From an uncultured Oleiphilus sp. (lineage in GTDB: Bacteria; Pseudomonadota; Gammaproteobacteria; Pseudomonadales; Oleiphilaceae): DNA of 64,000 nt. The notes below the pieces were generated by a model, which was given only the letters and a program-made list of their open reading frames with translations, was not told the DNA's origin and made no database searches. The stretch is from contig CAJWBJ010000002.1 of assembly GCA_913020495.1 (NCBI GenBank), positions 1 to 64,000 on the forward strand, in the 5' to 3' direction. The position numbers and the translations under genes are program-made. Below, piece by piece: positions 34,113 to 43,935 of the stretch; position 1 is the first letter of the stretch, and each line of letters starts with the position of its first letter.

Positions 34113-34143
34113 TAGTAAAATTACCCTAATGGTGATTACACTA
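34113..34143. promoter_or_regulatory. Imperfect 31-bp dyad, candidate operator between divergent genes
   Basis: TAGTAAAATTACC-CTAAT-GGTGATTACACTA, 10/13 arm positions complementary. Confidence 0.4.
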
Positions 34144-34184
34144 TCAAAATAAGAAAAACCGTTTAATCAACGAGAATTATTATA

Positions 34185-35129
34185 ATGGATCCCATTGATC
34201 ATTTTATTAGCCGTTTGTATCGATCAACGCAACACATTGAATTGGCACAATTTCGTCATTGGGCTTTAAATGAGTTACAGACATTAATTGATTTTGATGC
34301 AGCCATTTGGAGTACCGGCCATCTCAGTACACGCACTTTCCATACTCATACAACTATTGGCTTACCGAAAGAGTTCTCTGATACCCTCCTTAAATTTTTA
34401 CCAATCAACCCTATCAGTAAACTCCTTTTTACACGTATTGGTGAGCCTGTCGATATGAGTGATGCGCTTAGCGACGAGAATTTTTTTTCGTCCGAAATCT
34501 ATTTAAAAGTTTTCAAGCCTTATCAAATCACACGAATCCTGAGTTCTATTCATATCGATAAACGTAGTGGTATTTATACTTTATTAACGATATACCGAAA
34601 AGATCCCGATACAAAGTTTACGACCAGTGAAAAAAACTGCTATCAAAGAGCCCTATATCACTTACTTAACGCTGCCTCTCAAGCCTGTATGCAAAACCTG
34701 AATACCATTGAGCAAGGTAAATTCAGCCATACTGCTATTTGCGATAAACACGGCATCTATCATGAAGCTGAGACAATCTTTTTGGATACCATGGAGGAAT
34801 ATTTCCCAAATTATTCGGACCAGTCATTGCCCTTCTCTATTCCAGAAGAAGGCCTGAAAAAAATTGAAAATGAACTACATATTAGCAGCAAAAAATTAGG
34901 CGACCTTTTTCGTATCACCGTTAGACCAATGACCCCTCTAGATGAATTAACCAAACGTGAACTTCAAGTCGTTGATGGCGTTACTCAAGGTATGAGTTTC
35001 AAACAAATCGCTAAAAGTCTTTCACTGTCTCCTTCAACTATTTCTAATCATTTGTATAGAATTTATCAAAAACTAAATATTTCCAATCGATCAGAGTTAG
35101 CAGACATGATGCGCCACAAAAACCATTAA
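34185..35129 (+). CDS. LuxR-family transcriptional regulator
   Basis: C-terminal HTH LTKRELQVVDGVTQGMSFKQIAKSLSLSPSTISNHLYRIYQKLNISNRSELADMM. Confidence 0.9.
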   Translation: MDPIDHFISRLYRSTQHIELAQFRHWALNELQTLIDFDAAIWSTGHLSTRTFHTHTTIGLPKEFSDTLLKFLPINPISKLLFTRIGEPVDMSDALSDENFFSSEIYLKVFKPYQITRILSSIHIDKRSGIYTLLTIYRKDPDTKFTTSEKNCYQRALYHLLNAASQACMQNLNTIEQGKFSHTAICDKHGIYHEAETIFLDTMEEYFPNYSDQSLPFSIPEEGLKKIENELHISSKKLGDLFRITVRPMTPLDELTKRELQVVDGVTQGMSFKQIAKSLSLSPSTISNHLYRIYQKLNISNRSELADMMRHKNH

Positions 35130-35244
35130 AATAGATCTGATGTAGAATTGACTAATATCATTTAATTTATGTAATTAAGGTCTAATATAAAGAGAAGAGA
35201 TGAAATCTATCGTAACAACAATGAAGATCTGACAGGGGAAAATT

Positions 35245-35691
35245 ATGCACACTTACAAAAATATTCTTGTTGCAGTTGAGTGTAGCAAAAGCTCAAAACA
35301 CGTTTTGCAAAAAGCAGCTGAGTTTTTAGAAGAAAACAATAATGTGAAGCTTAATATTGTTCACGTTGTTTTGGATCTTATTATCGCAGATTGGGCCGGT
35401 AGCCCAGGACAAATCCCCCCTCCACTGGACCAAGAAGAGCTTGCTCAATCTGGTGCAAATTATCTTAAGCCATTAATTGAAAAGGCTGGACTTGACCCCA
35501 ATAGTTTAATTGTTTGCTTTGGCCCCCCTGCGCAAACCATACTTAAGCAAGCCGAAAACATGAATACTGACCTAATCATAGCAGGGAGTCACAGTCGCCA
35601 TGGACTTGAAGTTTTACTAGGGTCTACAGCTCACAAAATTCTCAATCTAGCTGAAAGCGATGTATTACTGATAAGAACACCTAAAGATTAA
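35245..35691 (+). CDS. Universal stress protein (UspA family)
   Basis: YKNILVAVECSKSSKHVLQKAAEF; DLIIAGSHSRHGLEVLLGSTAHKILNLAESDVLLIR. Confidence 0.92.
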   Translation: MHTYKNILVAVECSKSSKHVLQKAAEFLEENNNVKLNIVHVVLDLIIADWAGSPGQIPPPLDQEELAQSGANYLKPLIEKAGLDPNSLIVCFGPPAQTILKQAENMNTDLIIAGSHSRHGLEVLLGSTAHKILNLAESDVLLIRTPKD

Positions 35692-35809
35692 TATTTCATC
35701 TACTGATTCTGGTGGGATTAATTCTCACCAGCTCTTTCTAATTCCTTAAATAATTACCACCCTTTAATTCTGAGCCCTCAAAACAAAACACCCACATAAT
35801 CCATACAAG

Positions 35810-35830
35810 TTTGGAACAGACTGTTCCAAA
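35810..35830. promoter_or_regulatory. 21-bp perfect palindrome TTTGGAACAG-A-CTGTTCCAAA
   Basis: Seen directly; 77 bp upstream of the P450 ATG; typical regulator-operator geometry. Confidence 0.7.
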
Positions 35831-35839
35831 AAAACACTT

Positions 35840-35856
35840 TGTGACTGACAGTCACA
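35840..35856. promoter_or_regulatory. 17-bp perfect palindrome TGTGACTG-A-CAGTCACA
   Basis: Seen directly; 10 bp after the first palindrome. Confidence 0.65.
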
Positions 35857-35906
35857 TTATGGCAAAGTAAGTCACCTAAATAAAAATAACGATTGAGGTA
35901 CTATTT

Positions 35907-37304
35907 ATGTCCACCGCTTCCATCACCTTAAATGATACACACACGCCCATTCCAAAAGAGACAGGTGTTCCAATTCTTGGGTGCTTACCTGAATTCGCCA
36001 AAAGTCCTTTAAGCTTCTTTAAGCGTCTGACCAATGATTACGAAGATGTTGTTGAATTTCATTTGCCGCTTATTGATATGGCTTTAGTCGTTGATGCTGA
36101 TATTGCTCATAAAATTTTAGTCAGTGAAGCTAAAAACTTTAGAAAGGCTGATCGTGATGTAAAAATCATGGGGACGATTCTAGGTAATGGCTTAGTCACT
36201 AACAATGATACACCGTCTCATAAAGTTCACCGTAAACTCGTTCAGCCAGGTTTTCATTTTAGACGCATGGAAGCCTATACAAAAACAATGAGTGATTATA
36301 CTGAGCAATACATCGCTAACTGGGAAGGCGGTACAGTACGAAGTATTAGTGATGATATGTTCAAATTAACCATGTATATCGTTACTAAAACATTATTTGA
36401 TACTGATATGGACAGCATGGAAAATGAAGCAGACCAAATCGGTGAAACAATGAAAGTTGTTCAGGATATGATCAACAAGCGCTTTCTTCAAATTATTCCA
36501 ATGCCAGATTGGGTACCCAGCCCTGGCAACTTAAAATTATCAAAAGCACGCAAAACCTTACATCAAACTATTGACCAGATTATTCAATCCAGAATGAAAC
36601 CCAATGGCGAGATTGATGATAACGGCGATATGATGTCGATGTTGTTATTAGCCGAATATGAAGATGGTTCAAAAATGAGCCCTAAACAGGTGATGGATGA
36701 GTTAATAACACTTTTTGTTGCTGGACATGAAACAACATCAAATGCACTTTCCTGGGCTTTCTACTTATTAGCAAAACACCCTGAAATTCAAACAAAACTC
36801 CAAACTGAATTAGATGCCGTTCTTAAGGGCAAGACGGCTGAGTTTTCTAATCTCAGCGATTTAATCTACACCGAAATGGTCATTAAAGAATCTATGCGGC
36901 TATTACCTCCCGTATGGACTTTAAATACTCGCCAAGCAAACGAAGACACCATCATTGGAGATTATCTATTTCCTCAAGACAAGGTTATTTTCATTTCACC
37001 TTTTGCAAATCACACCAACCCTAAATATTTTCCTAACCCTGAAAAATTCGACCCTGAACGTTTTTCAGCGGAAAATGAAAAATCTATTCCGAAGCATGTT
37101 TATATACCATTTGGTACTGGGCCACGTGTATGTATCGGACAAGCATTTGCCATGATGGAAGCTAAACTTATACTGGCTAGCATTGTACAATGTTTTGAGA
37201 TTTCGCTTGCCAAAGGTCAGGAACTCAACCCGCAAGCGCAGATTACTTTATCCAACAAAGATGGTATGAACGTATATATTAAACGTCGTCAATTCTATAC
37301 CTGA
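35907..37304 (+). CDS. Cytochrome P450
   Basis: I-helix FVAGHETTSNALSWAF, K-helix ESMR, heme loop FGTGPRVCIGQAFAMMEAKL. Confidence 0.97.
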   Translation: MSTASITLNDTHTPIPKETGVPILGCLPEFAKSPLSFFKRLTNDYEDVVEFHLPLIDMALVVDADIAHKILVSEAKNFRKADRDVKIMGTILGNGLVTNNDTPSHKVHRKLVQPGFHFRRMEAYTKTMSDYTEQYIANWEGGTVRSISDDMFKLTMYIVTKTLFDTDMDSMENEADQIGETMKVVQDMINKRFLQIIPMPDWVPSPGNLKLSKARKTLHQTIDQIIQSRMKPNGEIDDNGDMMSMLLLAEYEDGSKMSPKQVMDELITLFVAGHETTSNALSWAFYLLAKHPEIQTKLQTELDAVLKGKTAEFSNLSDLIYTEMVIKESMRLLPPVWTLNTRQANEDTIIGDYLFPQDKVIFISPFANHTNPKYFPNPEKFDPERFSAENEKSIPKHVYIPFGTGPRVCIGQAFAMMEAKLILASIVQCFEISLAKGQELNPQAQITLSNKDGMNVYIKRRQFYT

Positions 37305-37342
37305 AAATCAATACAAAGCAGCACAGCTGTTTAGGAACAAAA

Positions 37343-37621
37343 ATGACAACAGCAATGGCTCGGCACATCCTGCTTAAAACAGAAGAGGAAGCAATCAATT
37401 TAAAAGAGAAAATTAAAAATGGCGCAGATTTCGGGGTGCTTGCTAAAAAGCACTCCCAGTGCCCCTCCAGAAAGCAGTCAGGTGATTTAGGCGAAATAAA
37501 ACGTGGCCAACTTGTTAAACCGATCGACCAAGTGATTTTTAAAAAAGCATTAAAGGTGATTCACGGGCCAATTAAAACAAAATTCGGTTACCATTTAGTT
37601 CAGGTGTATTTTCGCCACTAA
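37343..37621 (+). CDS. Parvulin-type peptidyl-prolyl cis-trans isomerase (PpiC-like)
   Basis: ARHILLKTEEEA, DFGVLAKKHSQCPSRKQSGDLGEIKRGQLVKP, KTKFGYHLVQV. Confidence 0.93.
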   Translation: MTTAMARHILLKTEEEAINLKEKIKNGADFGVLAKKHSQCPSRKQSGDLGEIKRGQLVKPIDQVIFKKALKVIHGPIKTKFGYHLVQVYFRH

Positions 37622-37684
37622 CAATGCAAGACGAACAACACCCCGCAATATTTTCTTCATATTAACTTTTGAGTTTTATCCGAG

Positions 37685-37709
37685 ATCTCTCACACCCCCT
37701 GTGAGAGAT
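37685..37709. terminator. Strong hairpin ATCTCTCACA-CCCCC-TGTGAGAGAT downstream of the PPIase gene
   Basis: Perfect 10-bp stem; no clear T-tract. Confidence 0.45.
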
Positions 37710-37956
37710 TGACCATTGACCCCAACAAGCAACCTCAATACTATTGCGGCGCGTCAGGATAATGCCGAAATTAAAACAACAACATGGATGTGTATAAGCT
37801 CAGGTAGACTACTTAAATGTGACCTCTACACTGGTGAATTAAAACTGCAAATTGTTTTATTGCACCCTTCTTTGCTTTTCGTCCAACTATATCGATTCAA
37901 TCATCCTGTTATTTTGAATAGAAATACCAGAAGATAATATTTAAATCGGAGAAAAG

Positions 37957-38169
37957 ATGACAGTTGTGAATGCACGAAGACATAGCGCCCTAAACGACCA
38001 GGACAAGATAGAAGTTGATGAAAGCTGGGCAGTGCAATTAATGAAAGAATGCAAACAAGAAGTACATACTGCAGCTCAAAAATCTCATAACGATGAAACC
38101 AGCTCTTCTTCTAGAAAGTTTTATAGCCAGAATACCAGCGCACCAGAAAAAAAATTATGGCTATTCTAA
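37957..38169 (+). CDS. Small hypothetical protein (70 aa)
   Basis: SD-like GGAGAAAAG before ATG; no recognised domain. Confidence 0.4.
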   Translation: MTVVNARRHSALNDQDKIEVDESWAVQLMKECKQEVHTAAQKSHNDETSSSSRKFYSQNTSAPEKKLWLF

Positions 38170-38269
38170 AAAAACGTTATTTTTCAATTAAGCTTCAACC
38201 ATAAAACAAAAGAACTATCTCACGCCTCAGAAGTACTAATCTGTGGCGTGAACCCCCTCAATAGATCAA

Positions 38270-40090
38270 TTAGCTAAATGAAAAATTTGCTTCATCCATC
38301 TGCATTAAGCTCTTAGGTGTTTTGACCATTGTATTCGCATGTACTTTTGCTCTTGGTAATAAGCGATCAAAATAGAATTCAGCTGTTTGGATTTTAGCTT
38401 TCAAAAATTCGACATCTCCCTCACCTGTTTCAATTTTTTCATAAGCTGACTGTGCCATTTTCGCCCATAAGAAAGCCATCACCACATAACCAGAATACAT
38501 AACATAATCAACAGACGCTGAGCCGACATAATCACGGTCCTTCGATGCGCCATGCATGACTCTAAAAGTAAGTATTTGCCATTCAGCTAAAATCTTGAAT
38601 AAAGGCGTAATAAACTTCAGCATATCTTTCTTATGAGGGTTACGTGAAATAAGCCCATAATCTTTACAAAAGCTGAATATTTCTTTAGTCAGGAACTTAA
38701 GATTTGCACCTTTACTAAGCATAATCTTACGCCCTAGAAGGTCAAGCGCCTGAATGCCTGTAGTACCCTCATAAAGCGTAGATATACGAGTATCACGTAC
38801 AATTTGCTCCATCCCCCACTCACTAATAAAACCATGACCACCAAATACCTGCATCCCGAGATTTGCTGATTCGTATCCTGTTTCGGTTAAAAATGCTTTC
38901 AGGATCGGAGTCAACATTCCCAGTGTTTCATCCGCTTCTTCCCTTTCTTTCTCTGTTTCAGCCGAAGCCACTTTATCGGCAAACAATGCCGAATAATAAA
39001 GCATTGCTCGCCCACCTTCAGCAAAGGCTTTTTGGGTCAAAAGCATACGCCGAACATCTGGATGAACAATTAAAGGGTCGGCAACTTTTTCAGGTTCTTT
39101 TGTACCACTCAATGAACGCATAGATAAACGTTCTTTCGCATAAGGCAACGAGCCTTGATAAGATAGTTCACTTGCCGCGACACCCTGAATAGAAATACCG
39201 ATACGAGCAGTATTCATAAAGGTAAACATGCATTCCAAACCTTTATTTTCTGGCCCAATCAAATACCCCTCAGCACCATCAAAATTCAATACCGCTGTTG
39301 ACGAGCCTTTTATGCCCATTTTATGTTCGATAGAACCACATATAACATTATTGGATTCACCAACACTTTGGTCTGCTTTAACCTTGTTTTTAGGCACGAT
39401 AAATAAAGAGATTCCACGCGTTCCTTTCGGTGCGCCTGGTAATCTCGCTAAGACGATATGAACAATATTTTCAGCTAAGTCATGCTCGCCTGCTGAAATA
39501 AATATTTTAGTTCCAGTGATAGCGTATGAGCCGTCTTCATTTAGCTCTGCTTTGGTTTTAACCTGACCTAAATCAGTACCACATTGAGGCTCAGTTAAGC
39601 ACATTGTTCCTGTCCATGTGCCTTCTGTCATTTTCGTTAAATATATTTCTTTTAACTTATCATTGGCGTGTAAAAGTACTGTATTCATCGCACCCAGACT
39701 TAAACCAGGATACATACTCCAGGCCCAGTTAGCTGTACCAATCATTTCTGACTTAATAATACCCAATGAAGAAGGCAAGCCCTGGCCTCCAAACTCGACA
39801 GGGTGAGAGAGTGACTGCCAACCACCAGCTACATATTGCTCATAAGCATCTTTGAATCCTTTAGGCGTAGTAACCTTACCAGCATCAAATTTACAGCCTT
39901 CTTCATCACCAGACTGGTATAGAGGTGAAAGTACATTTTCACAAAACTTTGCGCACTCACTCAATATCATATCAACCATATCAGGTGTTGCTTCTTCACC
40001 ACCGGGGATCGACTGATAATGTTTTTGGATATCAAACACATCATTCAATAGAAAATCGATATCTTTTAAAGGGGCTTTATATTGTGGCAT
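38270..40090 (-). CDS. Acyl-CoA dehydrogenase
   Basis: MCLTEPQCGTDLGQVKTKAELNEDGSYAITGTKIFISAGEHD; MQVFGGHGFISEWGMEQIVRDTRISTLYEGTTGIQALDLLGRK. Confidence 0.95.
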   Translation of the reverse strand: MPQYKAPLKDIDFLLNDVFDIQKHYQSIPGGEEATPDMVDMILSECAKFCENVLSPLYQSGDEEGCKFDAGKVTTPKGFKDAYEQYVAGGWQSLSHPVEFGGQGLPSSLGIIKSEMIGTANWAWSMYPGLSLGAMNTVLLHANDKLKEIYLTKMTEGTWTGTMCLTEPQCGTDLGQVKTKAELNEDGSYAITGTKIFISAGEHDLAENIVHIVLARLPGAPKGTRGISLFIVPKNKVKADQSVGESNNVICGSIEHKMGIKGSSTAVLNFDGAEGYLIGPENKGLECMFTFMNTARIGISIQGVAASELSYQGSLPYAKERLSMRSLSGTKEPEKVADPLIVHPDVRRMLLTQKAFAEGGRAMLYYSALFADKVASAETEKEREEADETLGMLTPILKAFLTETGYESANLGMQVFGGHGFISEWGMEQIVRDTRISTLYEGTTGIQALDLLGRKIMLSKGANLKFLTKEIFSFCKDYGLISRNPHKKDMLKFITPLFKILAEWQILTFRVMHGASKDRDYVGSASVDYVMYSGYVVMAFLWAKMAQSAYEKIETGEGDVEFLKAKIQTAEFYFDRLLPRAKVHANTMVKTPKSLMQMDEANFSFS

Positions 40091-40127
40091 AAGGAAATCT
40101 ACCTTTGGATAATTTAATTAAATTCAC

Positions 40128-40143
40128 GTGTACATTTGTACAC
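40128..40143. promoter_or_regulatory. Inverted repeat GTGTAC-ATTT-GTACAC upstream of acyl-CoA dehydrogenase
   Basis: Seen directly, about 38 bp 5' of the start codon. Confidence 0.4.
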
Positions 40144-40506
40144 TATAATTATGATTTTTTTATACATTGTCAAATGTTATATTTTACTGTTTAATTTCAG
40201 CAACTTAATTCAAACAACTTACACATTAAACATAACAAAACTAAAATTAACTAACAAACAGCTTAAACTTAGACAACTTTAAAAGTACAAACATATACCC
40301 ATAAACGACATATAGACCAGATCACTGACTAACATTGTGGCCTTACACTACTCTCAGCAATAAAATGAATAACAAAACTGACAACTCAATCGCTCACACA
40401 CGCTATTTAGAGAGCAGATTTCCTGCTATGATACTTGCCATTTTTTGATGGCCGAAGATACCTTCCAGCCTTTACTTTCAACAAATTGAATTTATGAGGA
40501 ACGTCC

Positions 40507-40794
40507 ATGTCAATCGGACCCGATGATATAAACCAAATCGCACACCTTGCTCGCCTTAAGATTGATGAGAAAGACGTCCCTAAGCTCAGCGGCGACTTAG
40601 ATAACATATTATCTCTGGTAGACCAGCTACAAGCGGTTAATACAGACAATATTGTGCCTATGGCCCATCCAATGGATGCGGTTCAAATATTACGAAAAGA
40701 TGTTGTCACAGAAACCAATCAACGCGAAAAATATCAAGCTGTCGCACCGGCAGTAGAAGACGGGTTATATCTTGTTCCCAAAGTAATTGAATAA
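40507..40794 (+). CDS. gatC: Asp-tRNA(Asn)/Glu-tRNA(Gln) amidotransferase subunit C
   Basis: [31 protein letters not shown]; followed by gatA and gatB. Confidence 0.95.
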   Translation: MSIGPDDINQIAHLARLKIDEKDVPKLSGDLDNILSLVDQLQAVNTDNIVPMAHPMDAVQILRKDVVTETNQREKYQAVAPAVEDGLYLVPKVIE

Positions 40795-40862
40795 GCCAAC
40801 TCAAACCAGAAATAATATCCGTCATTGTTTACCAACTAATTAATCAAATAAAAGCACACGCC

Positions 40863-42320
40863 ATGTTTAATAAAACTGTTAAAGAATTATCCATAGGACT
40901 CTCGCAAGGCGAGTTTTCCAGTGTTGAATTAACACAGCACTATCTAGACCGAATCAAAGCAAAGGATGGAGAAATAAACAGCTTCATCACCGTTACTGAT
41001 GAACTAGCCCTAGAAGAAGCAAAAGCAGCCGATCAAATTCGTGCTGAAGGCAAAGCAACAGACTGGACGGGAATCCCGTTCGCACATAAAGATATCTTTT
41101 GCACAAAAGGCGTATTAACTACTTGCGGCTCAAAAATGCTTGAGAATTTTATCTCGCCTTATGATGCGACTGTTGTTAGTAACATGAAAACATCGGGCGC
41201 TGTTTGTCTTGGCAAAACAAACATGGATGAGTTCGCGATGGGCTCGTCAAATGAAACCAGCTACTTTGGTAAAGTCATCAACCCATGGAGCGATAAAGAA
41301 CAGCTTGTTCCCGGTGGTTCATCGGGTGGTTCAGCTGCCGCAGTAGCCGCACGTTTAACACCGATCGCAACAGCAACGGATACTGGTGGTTCTATTCGTC
41401 AACCCGCTTCATTATGTGGTTTGACAGGATTAAAGCCTACTTATGGTCGCGTATCACGTTATGGCATGATCGCTTTTGCTTCCAGCTTGGATCAAGCAGG
41501 CCCTATGGCACGTACAGCTGAAGATGCTGCAATGATGCTTAATGTGATGGCTGGCCATGATGCAAAAGACTCAACCAGCATCGTTAAAGACGTACCTGAC
41601 TATACTGCAAGCCTGAACAATTCAATTGACGGTTTACGTATTGGTTTGCCTAAAGAGTTCTTCAATGAGCATCTAAGCCCTGAGCTTCAAAATATTCTAC
41701 AGGATTCAATCAAACAGCTAGAAAGCCAAGGTGCGACATTTAAAGAAATCTCGTTGCCCCATTCACATTTATCTGTTCCGGCTTACTATGTAATTGCTCC
41801 CGCTGAATGCTCTGCTAATCTATCCCGTTTTGATGGTGTACGTTATGGCCACCGCTGTGAAGACCCAAAAGATTTAATGGATATGTACCAACGCAGCCGA
41901 ACTGAAGGTTTTGGTGATGAAGTTAAGCGACGCATCTTGATTGGTGCTTATGCATTATCAGCTGGCTATTACGACGCTTACTACAACAAAGCACAACAGG
42001 TTAGACGTTTAATCAAAAATGATTTTGTTTCGGCCTTTGAAGACATTGATGTAATTTTAAGCCCGACGTCACCCTCACCGGCATTTGGTTTCGACTCAAA
42101 AGGTGATGACCCGGTTCAAATGTACCTCGAAGACATCTTCACTATCTCAACCAACCTTGCCGGTTTACCTGGCATGTCATTACCAGCTGGATTAATCAAC
42201 GGTCTACCAATTGGGATGCAGTTAATAGGTAATTATTTTGAAGAGTCAAAACTGCTTAATGTCGCACATCGATTCCAGACAGCGACAGATTGGCACACAC
42301 TAGCACCGAAAAACATTTAA
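40863..42320 (+). CDS. gatA: Asp-tRNA(Asn)/Glu-tRNA(Gln) amidotransferase subunit A
   Basis: Amidase signature [36 protein letters not shown]. Confidence 0.98.
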   Translation: MFNKTVKELSIGLSQGEFSSVELTQHYLDRIKAKDGEINSFITVTDELALEEAKAADQIRAEGKATDWTGIPFAHKDIFCTKGVLTTCGSKMLENFISPYDATVVSNMKTSGAVCLGKTNMDEFAMGSSNETSYFGKVINPWSDKEQLVPGGSSGGSAAAVAARLTPIATATDTGGSIRQPASLCGLTGLKPTYGRVSRYGMIAFASSLDQAGPMARTAEDAAMMLNVMAGHDAKDSTSIVKDVPDYTASLNNSIDGLRIGLPKEFFNEHLSPELQNILQDSIKQLESQGATFKEISLPHSHLSVPAYYVIAPAECSANLSRFDGVRYGHRCEDPKDLMDMYQRSRTEGFGDEVKRRILIGAYALSAGYYDAYYNKAQQVRRLIKNDFVSAFEDIDVILSPTSPSPAFGFDSKGDDPVQMYLEDIFTISTNLAGLPGMSLPAGLINGLPIGMQLIGNYFEESKLLNVAHRFQTATDWHTLAPKNI

Positions 42321-42336
42321 GGCCTGGAGAATTACT

Positions 42337-43785
42337 ATGCAATGGGAAACTGTTATCGGGCTTGAAATTCATGTTCAGCTCGCGACTAAATCAAAAATAT
42401 TTTCAGGTTCATCAACTCAATTCGGTTCTGAGCCTAACACACAAGCAAGCCTTGTTGATCTCGCAATGCCGGGAACGCTACCTGTCCCGAACGAAGAAGC
42501 ATTCCGTAAAGCAATTATGTTTGGCTTAGCCATTGATGCTGATATTAATAAACGATCAGTCTTTGACAGGAAAAACTATTTTTATCCTGATTCACCAAAA
42601 GGCTACCAAACAACACAACTGGACCACCCAATCGTTGGCCCTGGCAATATCGAAATCCAGCTAGCCAATGGCACCAAGAAAATCATTCGTGTGCATCATG
42701 CACACCTTGAAGAAGATGCAGGAAAATCTCTTCACGATGATTATCATGGCATGTCAGGTATTGATCTTAACCGTGCAGGCACCCCGTTAATTGAAATTGT
42801 TTCAGAACCTGATATGTGCAACAGTGAAGAAGCCGTCGCTTTTGCAAAAAAAATCCATTCAATTGTTAGTTCTGTTGGAATTGGCGATGGCGAAATGTCA
42901 CAAGGTTCAATGCGTTTCGACGTTAATATTTCAATTCGACCTAAAGGTGAAGAAAAACTTGGCACTCGAACTGAAACAAAGAACTTAAACTCTTTCCGTT
43001 TTATGGAAAAAGCCATCAAGCTTGAAGTGGAACGCCAAATAGATGTTTTGGAAGACGGCGGTTCCATTACCCAAGAAACACGACTATATGATGGAGAGAA
43101 GGATATTTCACGATCAATGCGAAGCAAAGAGGAAGCAAACGATTACCGTTATTTCCCTTGCCCGGATTTACTACCCGTCATTATTGATGATGTGTATATC
43201 GACAGCATTCGTGAAGATATGCCTGAACTTCCCGATGCTCGTGCAGCACGCTTCATAGAGCAATACGCGCTATCTGATTATGATGCAGAGTTTCTAGCTG
43301 GCGATACCGAAACAGCCGCATTTTTTGAAGTCAGCACCAAAATTTCAGGTGATGCAAAACTATCTGCAAACTGGGTCGCCGGTGAACTTTCTGCCCGCTT
43401 AAATAGCGACGACATCAGCATTAAACAGTGCCCTATTAATGCCGAACTGCTTGGAAAACTTGTTTTACGCATTAAAGATGGAACCGTTTCATCATCCGGC
43501 GCAAAGAAAGTATTTGAGGTACTTTGGGCTCAAAAATCAAATGACGTCGATGCAATTATTGACCAACAAGGCTTAAAACAGGTCTCTGATACTGGAGCGC
43601 TTGAAGCTATTGTAGATGAAGTATTGGCAGGCATGGCAGACCAGATAACACAATACCAAGAAGCAGATGAAAAAAAGCGTAAAAAACTGATGGGCGGATT
43701 TATGGGACCATTAATGAAAGCATCAAAAGGACAAGGAAACCCTAAACTGTTTAATCAAATATTAGCTAAAAAATTAAATAGCTAA
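42337..43785 (+). CDS. gatB: Asp-tRNA(Asn)/Glu-tRNA(Gln) amidotransferase subunit B
   Basis: [46 protein letters not shown]. Confidence 0.98.
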   Translation: MQWETVIGLEIHVQLATKSKIFSGSSTQFGSEPNTQASLVDLAMPGTLPVPNEEAFRKAIMFGLAIDADINKRSVFDRKNYFYPDSPKGYQTTQLDHPIVGPGNIEIQLANGTKKIIRVHHAHLEEDAGKSLHDDYHGMSGIDLNRAGTPLIEIVSEPDMCNSEEAVAFAKKIHSIVSSVGIGDGEMSQGSMRFDVNISIRPKGEEKLGTRTETKNLNSFRFMEKAIKLEVERQIDVLEDGGSITQETRLYDGEKDISRSMRSKEEANDYRYFPCPDLLPVIIDDVYIDSIREDMPELPDARAARFIEQYALSDYDAEFLAGDTETAAFFEVSTKISGDAKLSANWVAGELSARLNSDDISIKQCPINAELLGKLVLRIKDGTVSSSGAKKVFEVLWAQKSNDVDAIIDQQGLKQVSDTGALEAIVDEVLAGMADQITQYQEADEKKRKKLMGGFMGPLMKASKGQGNPKLFNQILAKKLNS

Positions 43786-43816
43786 CTAGAGAGCTTTACA
43801 CCTCAACCACTTGAAA

Positions 43817-43865
43817 AACAACATCGTTATTCCGGTATGCTTTTAGCCGGAATGACGATGTTGTT
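43817..43865. repeat. ATTCCGG palindrome, copy B, between convergent gatB and acyl-CoA synthetase genes
   Basis: CAACATCGTTATTCCGG-TATGCTTTTAG-CCGGAATGACGATGTTG, 17-bp arms with one mismatch, extendable by 2 bp. Confidence 0.8.
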
Positions 43866-43935
43866 GAGTCGTTTAGTTTAAAAAGCACCTATTAGCACAC
43901 CGAAAGCCTATTGGTGCGTAAACAGGCTTTTTAAA

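Noticed and set aside
37716-37937. 73-aa plus-strand ORF after the PPIase gene
   Set aside because: No clear RBS or motif; cannot be separated from chance in AT-rich intergenic DNA.
40091-40506. Long AT-rich gap before gatC as a possible ncRNA
   Set aside because: No stable hairpin or recognised RNA family beyond the GTGTAC dyad.
42744-43127. 127-aa minus-strand ORF
   Set aside because: Antisense to the conserved gatB gene; no motif or RBS support.
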